Of a stretch of 36,041 bases of DNA, positions 17,443-25,820 are shown one piece after another. The position numbers were made by a program, and so were the translations under genes. The DNA lies in assembly GCA_023384415.1 (NCBI GenBank), contig JAHDWJ010000015.1, positions 132,270 to 168,310 of the forward strand. The letters run 5' to 3'. The stretch comes from Anaerolineae bacterium. GTDB lineage: Bacteria > Chloroflexota > Anaerolineae > Promineifilales > Promineifilaceae. Position 1 is the stretch's first letter. Each line of letters opens with the position of its first letter. Below the pieces are notes generated by a model. That model was not told the origin of the DNA and did no database searches. It was given only the letters and a program-made list of their open reading frames with translations.

Positions 17443-18648
17443 TCAAGAAAAGTTGATTAAGTTTAACCTTTCAATCAGCCGATCTGTGTCTTGCTGACGA
17501 CCGACACTTATGCGGAGGCAATTTTCTAGCCCCGGTTTAGCAAAATAACGGACGAGAATCCCTTCTCGCTCCAGGGCCAGTTTCAGGGTGAGGGCGTCCT
17601 GGCCTATGACCTGGCATAGGATGAAGTTGGCCTGACTGGGATAGGGGTGTAGGTAAGGGATGGTGGTGAGCGCGGCCGCGAGCCGTTCTCGTTCTTTTAC
17701 TAAAAGCTCAACCCCTTCGCATAGCCAGTTAATATCATCTAACGAGGCTAACGCCGCAGCCGAGGCGGCCACATTGACGTTATACGGCTGCTTGATCTTC
17801 CACACTTGCTCAATCAACCACAGCGGGAATGCCCCATAACCTAGCCGCAGTCCGGCCAGCCCCGCCAGCTTGCTAAACGTCCGCAGGACCACCAGGTTGT
17901 CATACTCCCGCACCCAGGCGATGCGGCTGGCGGGGGCGAGGGATAGAGAGGGGGAAGGGGAGACACGGGGACGCGGGGATGCGGGGACGCCGAGGTTTTT
18001 TCGCTGCGTCGCCCCCCCGGAACTAGAAACTTGAAACTCGAAACTCGAAAGTTGGAACTCCACATACGCTTCATCTAGCACCACCAATAAGGGGAGATCA
18101 AGGAGGCGGCGCAGGTCGGTGTCGTTGATAGGGGAGCCATCGGGGTTGTTGGGGGAGCAGAGGTAGAGCAGCTTGGGGGTGGGTGTTTGGGCCGCGGCCG
18201 CGATAATCCCCTCCACATCCAGCGAAAAATCAGCCCGGCGGGGAACAGTGATCAGCCGGGCGTTGTTGACATGGGCAGTAAACGGGTACATGCCAAAGCT
18301 GGGTGGGCAGTTGATAATCCCATCCCCAGGGGCGATGATCGCCCGCGCCACCAGGTCAATCAGTTCATCTGCGCCGGCCCCGGCCAGCAGATACTCTTTG
18401 GGTACACCGGTCGCGGCCGCCAACGCTTCCCGCAGTTGGTTCGCTTCCGGGTCGGGGTAAATATGGAAAAATTTCCCATTGGCCAGGGCGGCTAATGCTT
18501 TGGGGGATGGCCCATAAGGGTTCTCATTGGCATCCAGTTTAATGATTTGTTCTGGCGGCCGGCCCAACCGCGCCGACAGTACCTCAAATGGCACAATCGG
18601 TAGATACGGCTCCATCGCCACAATGTCAGGTCGTAAAAGGTGCTGCAT
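17443..18648 (-). CDS. hisC: Histidinol-phosphate aminotransferase with in-frame insertion
   Basis: 401 residues from the chosen ATG 18648, against about 350-370 for the family. PLP-dependent aminotransferase of fold type I: LDANENPYGPSP near the N-terminus, SPNNPDGSP, DEAYVEF, and RTFSK with the PLP lysine followed by LAGLAGLRLGYG. Just after DEAYVEF an extra stretch of about 43 residues is encoded by repeat DNA (17926-18054). AAAGAG precedes ATG 18648; ATG 18663 and TTG 18678 are in-frame alternatives with poorer ribosome sites. First gene of the hisC-B-H-A-F run. Confidence 0.94.
   Translation of the reverse strand: MQHLLRPDIVAMEPYLPIVPFEVLSARLGRPPEQIIKLDANENPYGPSPKALAALANGKFFHIYPDPEANQLREALAAATGVPKEYLLAGAGADELIDLVARAIIAPGDGIINCPPSFGMYPFTAHVNNARLITVPRRADFSLDVEGIIAAAAQTPTPKLLYLCSPNNPDGSPINDTDLRRLLDLPLLVVLDEAYVEFQLSSFEFQVSSSGGATQRKNLGVPASPRPRVSPSPSLSLAPASRIAWVREYDNLVVLRTFSKLAGLAGLRLGYGAFPLWLIEQVWKIKQPYNVNVAASAAALASLDDINWLCEGVELLVKERERLAAALTTIPYLHPYPSQANFILCQVIGQDALTLKLALEREGILVRYFAKPGLENCLRISVGRQQDTDRLIERLNLINFS
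17926..18054. repeat. Text-like dispersed repeat inside hisC
   Basis: GAGACACGGGGACGCGGGGA units followed by GAAACTTGAAACTCGAAACT units. It keeps the hisC frame open. It is the same repeat class as in hisF but with a different mix of phrases. Confidence 0.8.
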
Positions 18649-18753
18649 ATTACTCTTTACCATAGTAACTTTGTACAAGATGTCGTACGATTGCTAAAGA
18701 AACTTTGGCTGATGATTTAGAACATGAACGAGCGGGATTTATCGTCCAGGCAA

Positions 18754-18905
18754 TTTACCAAAGGGTGTGTTTCATTTCAGTTGAAGGGGAGAACGCGGAT
18801 TTACGGGATTTACGGATTGTTCTGGGGCAAATAAATCCGTTAATCCTGCTCATCCGTGTTCGTAACCAACCGCCCCAACTCCGTTGCAACACACCCTTTA
18901 CCAAA
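18754..18905. repeat. Nested inverted-repeat elements between hisC and the antitoxin gene
   Basis: The outer arms share AAGGGTGTGTT and its complement AACACACCCTT (about 18760 and 18887). Inside, 18791-18861 is a 71-bp unit with GAACGCGGATTTAC.. and ..CATCCGTGTTC ends, of the same family as 8538-8748. A frame reading through this region from 18705 is not part of the antitoxin. Confidence 0.6.
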
Positions 18906-18935
18906 TCGCCCGACATTTCCGAAGGAGTAGGTAAT

Positions 18936-19202
18936 ATGGAAGCCGTCAGTTTATCCGAAGGCCGCCGTCGCCTCTTTGAGTTACGTGATCAGGTGGTCAA
19001 TAACGATGAAGAGATCATTATGACCCATAAAAAGGGTAATGTACTGCTTATCTCAATGGCCGAGTGGGAAGCCTACCGAGAAACATACCGTTTGCTGCGT
19101 GATAAAGAAACATTGCGGGCTTTGTTGGCCTTGTTCGATGTGCATGATGCCGGTAAAACAACAGGCAAAGCCCCAGAAGAGGTGTTTGAGGATTTGTTAT
19201 GA
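18936..19202 (+). CDS. Phd/YefM-family antitoxin, apparently orphaned
   Basis: 88 residues: MEAVSLSEGRRRLFELRDQV at the N-terminus and THKKGNVLLISMAEWEAYRE, the Phd/YefM DNA-binding fold, then a helical tail that would wrap a toxin. AAGGAG sits 8 nt before ATG 18936. The stop overlaps an ATG (ATGA, 19199) that opens MSWQIL, the typical start of a YoeB/RelE-type toxin, but that frame ends after 22 codons. It lies on the plus strand inside a minus-strand his cluster and separates hisD-GNAT from hisC. Confidence 0.8.
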   Translation: MEAVSLSEGRRRLFELRDQVVNNDEEIIMTHKKGNVLLISMAEWEAYRETYRLLRDKETLRALLALFDVHDAGKTTGKAPEEVFEDLL

Positions 19203-19267
19203 GCTGGCAAATCCTCAGAGTCATAGGTACAACACCATGTGATATTCATCCACATACCGGTCTTTAA
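19199..19267 (+). pseudogene. Remnant of a RelE/YoeB-type toxin start
   Basis: 22 codons from an ATG that overlaps the antitoxin stop, beginning MSWQIL and then diverging (RVIGTTPCD). It runs into the 3' end of the opposite-strand GNAT gene. Interpreted as a toxin gene lost by deletion, leaving only its first codons; the match is short, so this is tentative. Confidence 0.35.
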
Positions 19268-19730
19268 GTTTGATCGCTTTTTTTTCTTCACCCCAGGTTT
19301 GGAAGCCACAATTTTGATACAGACGGAGCGCGGCCGCGTTGTCGGTAGCGACGGCCAGTTCTAACTGCTCTACACCGGGGACACGCCGGGCTGTTTCTAT
19401 GATTCCCTGCATGAGGGCCTGGGCGATGCCGCGGCCGCGCCACCCAGGATGGACCAGCACCCCCCAGATAAGGGCCTGATGACCGGTCTTTTGGCGGCCG
19501 CGATGGCTCAAACTTACCATACCCACCAACTGCCCCTCTACAAACGCCCCCAGAGTGACATTGCCTGGTCTGGCCTGTCGCTCCACCAACATTGCCCGCA
19601 CTGCGGCCACGTCCTGTTGGCTCTCTTCTTCATAAGAGCTGCCAAACGCCTCTGGATGCAGTTGTAACCCCAACAACCGCAGCTCCCGAAACGCCTCACT
19701 ATCTTCTCCTGTCAACGCTCGAATCAACAT
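19221..19730 (-). CDS. GNAT-family N-acetyltransferase
   Basis: 169 residues with the acetyl-CoA binding motif VHPGWRGRGIAQALMQGI (motif A) and the C-terminal NAAALRLYQNCGFQTWG segment. The acceptor substrate is unknown. ATG 19730 has AGGAG 5 nt upstream. Only 27 nt separate it from the hisD stop on the same strand, so it is probably co-transcribed with hisG-hisD; whether it has any role in histidine metabolism is unknown. Confidence 0.88.
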   Translation of the reverse strand: MLIRALTGEDSEAFRELRLLGLQLHPEAFGSSYEEESQQDVAAVRAMLVERQARPGNVTLGAFVEGQLVGMVSLSHRGRQKTGHQALIWGVLVHPGWRGRGIAQALMQGIIETARRVPGVEQLELAVATDNAAALRLYQNCGFQTWGEEKKAIKLKDRYVDEYHMVLYL

Positions 19731-19757
19731 ATCAACTCCTGTGAAAATAAGGATGAA

Positions 19758-21113
<1,356 letters not shown>

Positions 21114-21144
21114 AAAACCCTCTTTTGGCCACAAATTGCCCCAA

Positions 21145-22185
21145 TTAGCTCGAATTTTGGAGTAGGATTCCCTGCCCCCTGCTCCCTGCCAATGCGGCCA
21201 CCATCTGCCGGTACCGCGCTGGCTCTTCCTCAAAAATGTAAGTTACCGGCGTAACGATGACGCCGCTGCCGCCGATGGCTCGTAGCTCGGCGATAGTTTG
21301 GGTGAGCTGATTCTTACGGATGACGATGTTGATGGCAAACCAGCCTGATTCTCCCTGCTGACCAGGGGGAAATACGGGGGAAATGGTTGGCCCCTGCAAG
21401 CCGCTGAGATGGGGTTGGGTGTTCATCTTTTGGGCGATGCTCTGAGGGGATGCCCCCCGTATGTTGGCGAATACGAGGTGGCACTCTTGAGCGCGTAAAT
21501 GGGCTTCAATATATTCCAGCAAATCACGTGCGGCCGCGAGCACCGTTTCCCCCTTCTGCAAACGTCCCCGGTGGGCAATCAGACACGCCTGGGAGTGGAG
21601 AATGAGGCCATCGGGCAGCGGCCGCAAATGGTTATCTCGTAACGTCGTGCCGCTGGAAACCAGGTCCGCAATCAAATCAGCTGTGCCAATGACTGGGGCG
21701 ATCTCCAGCGTCCCTTCGGCATTGATCAATTGATACGGGGTGATGCCCTGCTCATCCAGGAAGCGGCTGGTCAATTTAGGGAACTTGGTCGCTACCCGCA
21801 AGGGTCCCTCTGGTTTTTCTCTGGCGATCTGGCGCAGGCTCTCCAGGTCCGTGACGGCCCACGCTTCTGGCACGGCCAACTGCAAGCGGCAGGGACCAAA
21901 CCCCAGGGCATCATGCAAGGTGAGGATGTCGTTGTTCCCATTCCGCTTTTCGGCCAGCATATCCAGCCCGGTAATGCCAAAATCAACGCTGCCCTGCTGC
22001 ACACTAGTCACAATATCCCCTGGCCGTTGGAAGATGATGGTCAGGGAAGGCAGAGCGGGGATAGCGGCCGCGTATTGGCGAGGGTTAGGCCGGTACACCT
22101 TCAAGCCACAATCGGCCAGAAACTGCATCGTCTCTTCGGCTAAAAGCCCTTTACTGGGTAAAGCTAAACGGATATCAGAACGCAT
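21145..22185 (-). CDS. hisG: ATP phosphoribosyltransferase, long form
   Basis: 346 residues; the first enzyme of the pathway, joining ATP and PRPP. The N-terminal part is periplasmic-binding-protein-like (RLALPSKGLLAEET, VDFGITGLDMLAE, and the PRPP loop DLVSSGTTLRDN). The C-terminal regulatory domain (SGLQGPTISPVF, GVIVTPVTYIFEEE) marks the HisZ-independent long form that is feedback-inhibited by histidine. ATG 22185 is chosen as the canonical start although no good Shine-Dalgarno sequence precedes it; a GTG at 22227 is in frame. The last dozen residues come from a GGGAGCAGGGGGCAGGGA repeat. Upstream lies a His-codon attenuator. Confidence 0.94.
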   Translation of the reverse strand: MRSDIRLALPSKGLLAEETMQFLADCGLKVYRPNPRQYAAAIPALPSLTIIFQRPGDIVTSVQQGSVDFGITGLDMLAEKRNGNNDILTLHDALGFGPCRLQLAVPEAWAVTDLESLRQIAREKPEGPLRVATKFPKLTSRFLDEQGITPYQLINAEGTLEIAPVIGTADLIADLVSSGTTLRDNHLRPLPDGLILHSQACLIAHRGRLQKGETVLAAARDLLEYIEAHLRAQECHLVFANIRGASPQSIAQKMNTQPHLSGLQGPTISPVFPPGQQGESGWFAINIVIRKNQLTQTIAELRAIGGSGVIVTPVTYIFEEEPARYRQMVAALAGSRGQGILLQNSS

Positions 22186-22306
22186 AATGATTGATGATAA
22201 CTGGACTCTGGCGAAAATTGATTTCACCGGGGGTCATAACCAATACACTAATACAGTAATAACCGGTGGTCAGATTAAAAAACGCCAAACGCCAGTTATA
22301 AATAAA

Positions 22307-22339
22307 AACACCCTTCCCGTTTAGCACAGGAAGGGTGTT
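22307..22339 (-). terminator. Rho-independent terminator of the hisG attenuator
   Basis: On the minus strand AACACCCTTCC (22339-22329) and GGAAGGGTGTT (22317-22307) form a perfect 11-bp stem with an 11-nt loop, followed by TTTTTATTTAT. It lies between the His-rich leader peptide (stop at 22370) and hisG (start at 22185), the position of an attenuator. Confidence 0.85.
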
Positions 22340-22369
22340 GGGTTGTTACGTTTAGAGCAGACAATGAAC

Positions 22370-22447
22370 TTAACGCGCCACCAATCCAGGGCAAAACGGC
22401 CTCAGTAGAGGGATGGGATGATGCCCGTGATGATGATGGGTGAACAT
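22370..22447 (-). CDS. hisL: Histidine-rich leader peptide of the his operon (attenuator)
   Basis: 25 codons beginning MFTHHHHGHHPIPLL, with six His codons within seven residues, ending 30 nt before the attenuator terminator and followed by hisG. An in-frame ATG at 22462 would add five residues (MLAKA). Enterobacterial hisL peptides work the same way: ribosome stalling at His codons prevents terminator formation. By hand, CATCATCC (His codons 9-10, 22423-22416) can pair with GGATTGGTG (22387-22379), and GGATTGGTG can instead pair with CACCCTTCC, the first terminator arm (22337-22329), giving the competing structures expected of attenuation. No strong Shine-Dalgarno sequence is seen. Confidence 0.75.
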   Translation of the reverse strand: MFTHHHHGHHPIPLLRPFCPGLVAR

Positions 22448-22469
22448 TGCTTTAGCCAACATAGCGTAA

Positions 22470-22498
22470 ACTATAACATGCCCCTGATCCGTAAGCAA
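22470..22498 (-). promoter_or_regulatory. Promoter of the hisG leader transcript
   Basis: On the minus strand TTGCTT (-35, 22498-22493), a 17-nt spacer, and TATAGT (-10, 22475-22470). Transcription would start near 22463, immediately before the leader peptide. Confidence 0.6.
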
Positions 22499-22527
22499 CT
22501 ATAGTTTGACGGCGCAAATTATGCCGT

Positions 22528-22925
22528 TTAAGGGTTCATAAAATAATTCCCGCTAAAGATATGCAGCTTTAATTGGGTGCTTTGGGGGTTTCCCTGTACC
22601 CAGGATACCCGGCTATCGCTGCGCTGGTGCAAAGAATCATCTCGATTGCCCCAGCCAATCCCGGCGGATGATACATCTTCTGGCCCATAAAGGAAATGTC
22701 CATCCCCATCAATGAGGGAAACGTGCCCGGAATTGGTGTTATCTGTCCAGCCGAGTAAGGTGTCATCATTGGGCCAGGTGACGTGATAAAGACGGGGGCC
22801 AATCTCACATCCACCCCAGGTACACCAACTGCCGGTCGCGGCCGCGAGGGGGGAAGGTAACGTAACCGTAACGGTCTGAATGGCCCCTTTCAGATCAATC
22901 AGAGTCCAGTTGTTTAGTGGAACTG
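22528..22925 (-). pseudogene. Protein-like reading frame without a start codon after the ThiF gene
   Basis: An open minus-strand frame of about 130 codons, ending in TAA at 22528, with no ATG, GTG or TTG at its 5' end before in-frame stops in the ThiF gene. The translation looks like the C-terminus of a secreted protein: it contains SWCTWGGCEIGPRLYHVTW, LGWTDNTNSGHVSLIDGDG and QLKLHIFSGNYFMNP. It carries a GCGGCCGC read as Ala-Ala-Ala. It is probably a 5'-truncated gene. I do not recognise the family. Other frames here (for example 22569-22814) are less protein-like. Confidence 0.4.
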
Positions 22926-24089
22926 CAAGAAGGTATCTTTATCACCGGTGAGTTCTAAATAAAGGTGTTGGGGGCCATGGCGGCCGCGGAGAATAGCCAG
23001 GGGGGGTATATCAATGGCCGCCAGGGGTTTGTCGAGAAAGTCCTCATCCCCGGTGATACGATGGCTCAGGCGCATCTCCCGCCGGCCGCCACAATCAGGA
23101 CAATGAAAGGCAGTGTCATATAAGTTGCCCATTTGCTGCAGAACAGGAGTTTCGCGGCCGCACTCCGGGCACACCATCGCTACCACCAACTCCATTCCCA
23201 ACTCCAAAACCGCTTCTGGTCCCAGATGTTCACGGGCAATCGCCAGCAGCTCCCGAATCGTTGTTCCTTCAGCCGTTACCTGGGGTAGCTCCATAATGTT
23301 TTCTAGCCGGTGGTGACTCATACAATCTTCCTTCACTGGGTATTCCGTCAGATAAATATCATTGGTCAGCCCATTGATCATCAACGCCTTGCCTGGCTGC
23401 ACTTCCAGGTCGTGAATCAACTTCAAGGCTTCCTGGGTCTGAAAAGCGGCGACAATGGAAGCACTGGTGGGGGTGGTAGGCACTTTGCCTTGTAGCAAAT
23501 TTTGCCGCGCCAATAGGGGACAGGAGTAGCGCAAATTGATCAACTGATAATCCAGGTCGGTGAGGGTACATTCATAACAGGCCCCTTCCCCGGGTCGGAA
23601 AACGCGCACGATGCCCATTAACTCCTGGATGGCCCCATCTACCCACGGTTTGTCTATCTGCCAACAAAACCGGTTAATGGAGAGGCGAGCTTCCCGGTTG
23701 TCCAGGCAGCCAATGATGGCGTCCATATACCGGAACACCCCCAACCCTAACTCATGGTTGATGTTGCCATGCCACGCTTTAACCTTGACATCGGGGTTAA
23801 GTTCTTTGACCATGGCCGCGGCCGCGTCCACCTTGCGCCGCCCCCTATCTGTCTCTCGAAACAACACCGACCGGCTTAAATTACTATCCTCAATCGTGTC
23901 AAAATCAGCGATCAGGATATTGCCAATCCCCATGAGGGCTAAATTTTTGATCACCTCATTGCCAATCGCCCCAGCCCCCACGACCAAAACTGTAGCCTGA
24001 CGCACTATTTCCTGCCGCCACCAGCTAATATAACCAAAAGTATGGTACCGATCGGTATCAGGATCAGTAATGATGATTGGTTTACTCAT
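22914..24089 (-). CDS. ThiF/MoeB/E1-like adenylyltransferase with C-terminal zinc ribbon
   Basis: 391 residues. The Rossmann nucleotide site GAGAIGNE (38-45), D62, the N70/R73 adenylation pair (SNLSRS) and D130 (GCLDNREAR) are those of ubiquitin-activating-type enzymes. CYEC (171-174) and C190 (RYSCP) match the zinc and acceptor-cysteine positions of ThiF. Residues 307-333 add CPEC...CPDC, a zinc ribbon outside the core. It probably adenylates the C-terminus of a small ubiquitin- or ThiS-like partner or a peptide, but no such partner, E2 or JAB protease gene is adjacent. Confidence 0.85.
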   Translation of the reverse strand: MSKPIIITDPDTDRYHTFGYISWWRQEIVRQATVLVVGAGAIGNEVIKNLALMGIGNILIADFDTIEDSNLSRSVLFRETDRGRRKVDAAAAMVKELNPDVKVKAWHGNINHELGLGVFRYMDAIIGCLDNREARLSINRFCWQIDKPWVDGAIQELMGIVRVFRPGEGACYECTLTDLDYQLINLRYSCPLLARQNLLQGKVPTTPTSASIVAAFQTQEALKLIHDLEVQPGKALMINGLTNDIYLTEYPVKEDCMSHHRLENIMELPQVTAEGTTIRELLAIAREHLGPEAVLELGMELVVAMVCPECGRETPVLQQMGNLYDTAFHCPDCGGRREMRLSHRITGDEDFLDKPLAAIDIPPLAILRGRHGPQHLYLELTGDKDTFLQFH

Positions 24090-24232
24090 AAAAAGTTCCT
24101 ATGCTGTAAGGGAGACTGCGTGAAGCCTGGCTTCTTCGTAAAGCAGTTTTCCCTGGTTATTAATGGGTTGCCTGACTAGCGCAAACAATCAGGCTATACG
24201 CTTTACACCGGAAGATGTTGCGTTTTTGTTAA

Positions 24233-24329
24233 TAATTAGTAACTGTATAGGTGATCAGTTACCTCTCACCCCCATCCCCTCTCCTGGGGGAGAGGGCCAG
24301 GGTGAGGGGCTGTACAGTTACAATAATTA
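24233..24329. repeat. CCCTCACCC hairpin repeat inside a larger inverted repeat
   Basis: Outer arms TAATTAGTAACTGTA (24233-24247) and TACAGTTACAATAATTA (24313-24329) are complementary apart from a 2-nt bulge. They enclose a CTCTCACCCCC / CCAGGGTGAGGGG hairpin. The rest of the 24090-24441 gap shows no gene. Confidence 0.65.
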
Positions 24330-24441
24330 AACCATAGGATGGGAAAAGTGAGTATGACCTACTGCCTATAATTTCTGTTTGTCAGGTCAAATAAGTAAGG
24401 GTATCATCCAACCCTATTCTTAATAGAGACAAGGCCCCATT

Positions 24442-24813
24442 ATGACACCACCAATCAGCATCGTATATGTTGAAGACGAACCCAGTATTGCTCAACTGCT
24501 CTCCAGCGGTTTGGGCCTGTTCGGTATGAAAGTTCACCCAATTTATATGAGTGCTGAAGATTTGTTACAAAACCTGGCCGCCAAAGAGATTGTGGAAGCG
24601 GATATGTTTATTTTTGATATTCGCCTGCCAGGAATGACCGGGTTGGAATTAGCCACTCGCCTGCGCCAAAAGGGGGAAGCCCGCCCCGTTCTCCTGGTGA
24701 GTGCCTGGCCCCCCCCTTCTATGGAACTTTTGGATTCCATCCAGGCATCTTTCATCGCCAAACCGTTTGATTTTGCGGATATTGTGGCTAAAGTGCAGGA
24801 ATTAACGCAATAG
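24442..24813 (+). CDS. Single-domain response regulator (CheY-like)
   Basis: 123 residues, receiver domain only. Acidic pocket E11-D12 (VYVEDEPS), phosphoacceptor D59 (MFIFDIRLPG), S87 (LLVSAW) and K107 (FIAKPFD) are all in place, so it should be phosphorylatable. No output domain and no kinase gene next to it; it may act through protein contact or in a phosphorelay. Confidence 0.9.
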   Translation: MTPPISIVYVEDEPSIAQLLSSGLGLFGMKVHPIYMSAEDLLQNLAAKEIVEADMFIFDIRLPGMTGLELATRLRQKGEARPVLLVSAWPPPSMELLDSIQASFIAKPFDFADIVAKVQELTQ

Positions 24814-24878
24814 GAATGGGTGGTAGGCGCAAATCATCCCGTTTCAACCAATAAATCACCCCTCTTCAAAGTATCAAC

Positions 24879-25151
24879 ATGATTACCCTTTTTACAGCGA
24901 TCTTGGTCGGGACACTGGTCGGCTATCTTTTACGCCGCCAGGAGCGGATCATTCGGCTAGTTGATTTGGCTCTGTGGGGGGTTATTTTCTTGCTGCTGTT
25001 TTTACTTGGGTTTGCCATTGGCCGTAACCCCCAGGTGATGCGTGTGCTGCCAGAGTTAGGGTTTTATGCCCTGCTTCTGGCGTTGGGGGCGATTTTAGGC
25101 AGTGTTTTACTGACGGCTGGGTTAAACCGGCTGTTTAAGTTACTGCCGTAA
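24879..25151 (+). CDS. LysO-type exporter, N-terminal half encoded separately
   Basis: 90 residues with three hydrophobic segments. In size and position it corresponds to the N-terminal part of LysO/YbjE (DUF340), the L-lysine exporter, whose C-terminal part is encoded 4 nt downstream as a separate gene. RRQERIIRLVDLALWGVIFLLLFLLGFAIG is typical of that family. The two proteins probably assemble into one transporter. Confidence 0.65.
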   Translation: MITLFTAILVGTLVGYLLRRQERIIRLVDLALWGVIFLLLFLLGFAIGRNPQVMRVLPELGFYALLLALGAILGSVLLTAGLNRLFKLLP

Positions 25152-25155
25152 TAGT

Positions 25156-25749
25156 ATGAAAGGCACTTTACTGATTCTCATCGCTTTTGTTGTGGGCATA
25201 GGGGCCGGTTTGGGGGTACCTGATGGGATGGATTTTGACCCTGCGCCGGTTACCTCTATGGTTTTGTATGGGTTGTTGTTTCTGGCTGGGGCGGCGGTTG
25301 GGGGCGATCGGCGAGTGTGGCAGTCGCTGCGGCAGCTCCAGCCCAAAATTTTGCTTTTACCCGCCGGGATTATTGTTGGGAGTTTGCTGGGCGCGGCCGC
25401 GATCTCCTTTCTTCTCCCCATTACCTTACGCGACGCCATGGCCATCGGGGCGGGCATGGGGTATTACAGCCTCTCTAGCATCCTCATTGCCGAGATGCGT
25501 GGGGAAATGTTAGGCGCGTTGGCCTTGCTCAGCAACATCCTGCGCGAACTGCTCACCTTCATCCTGGCCCCGGTGCTGGTACGATTAGGGGGAAAATTAG
25601 GCCCCATTGCTTCTGGTGGGGCGACGGTGATGGACACCACCTTGCCGGTCGTCATCAAATACAGTGGTAAAGAAGTCATCGTCATTGCTTTTATCTCAGC
25701 TGTTTTGGTGACCATGGCCGTTCCCCTGTTAATTGCGTTGATTTTGTGA
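25156..25749 (+). CDS. lysO: LysO-type lysine exporter, C-terminal half
   Basis: 197 residues with about six hydrophobic segments. LRDAMAIGAGMGYYSLSSIL and the GGATVMDTTLPVVIKYSG stretch are the conserved core of LysO (DUF340) proteins, which export L-lysine or toxic analogues. In E. coli both halves are a single chain of about 299 residues; here the combined length is 287. The start is ATG 25156, four bases after the preceding stop. Confidence 0.75.
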   Translation: MKGTLLILIAFVVGIGAGLGVPDGMDFDPAPVTSMVLYGLLFLAGAAVGGDRRVWQSLRQLQPKILLLPAGIIVGSLLGAAAISFLLPITLRDAMAIGAGMGYYSLSSILIAEMRGEMLGALALLSNILRELLTFILAPVLVRLGGKLGPIASGGATVMDTTLPVVIKYSGKEVIVIAFISAVLVTMAVPLLIALIL

Positions 25750-25775
25750 TATTTTTATAGTGAGGATTGAGGAAC

Positions 25776-25820
25776 TCGCTTACTCGTACACTCGCCTACT
25801 CGCACACTCGCACACTCGCT
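25776..25820. repeat. ACTCGC short tandem repeat abutting an ABC gene start
   Basis: Runs of CTCGC(T/A)(T/C)ACTCG(T)ACACTCGC directly before the ATG at 25821. It replaces the place where a ribosome-binding site would be. Confidence 0.6.

Noticed and set aside
18705..18935. Long N-terminal extension of the antitoxin
   Set aside because: The extension reads through inverted repeats; AAGGAG precedes the internal ATG at 18936, which gives a normal Phd/YefM length.
22569..22814. 81-codon minus-strand frame with an ATG
   Set aside because: The overlapping frame ending at 22528 has much more protein-like composition; this one is a shadow.
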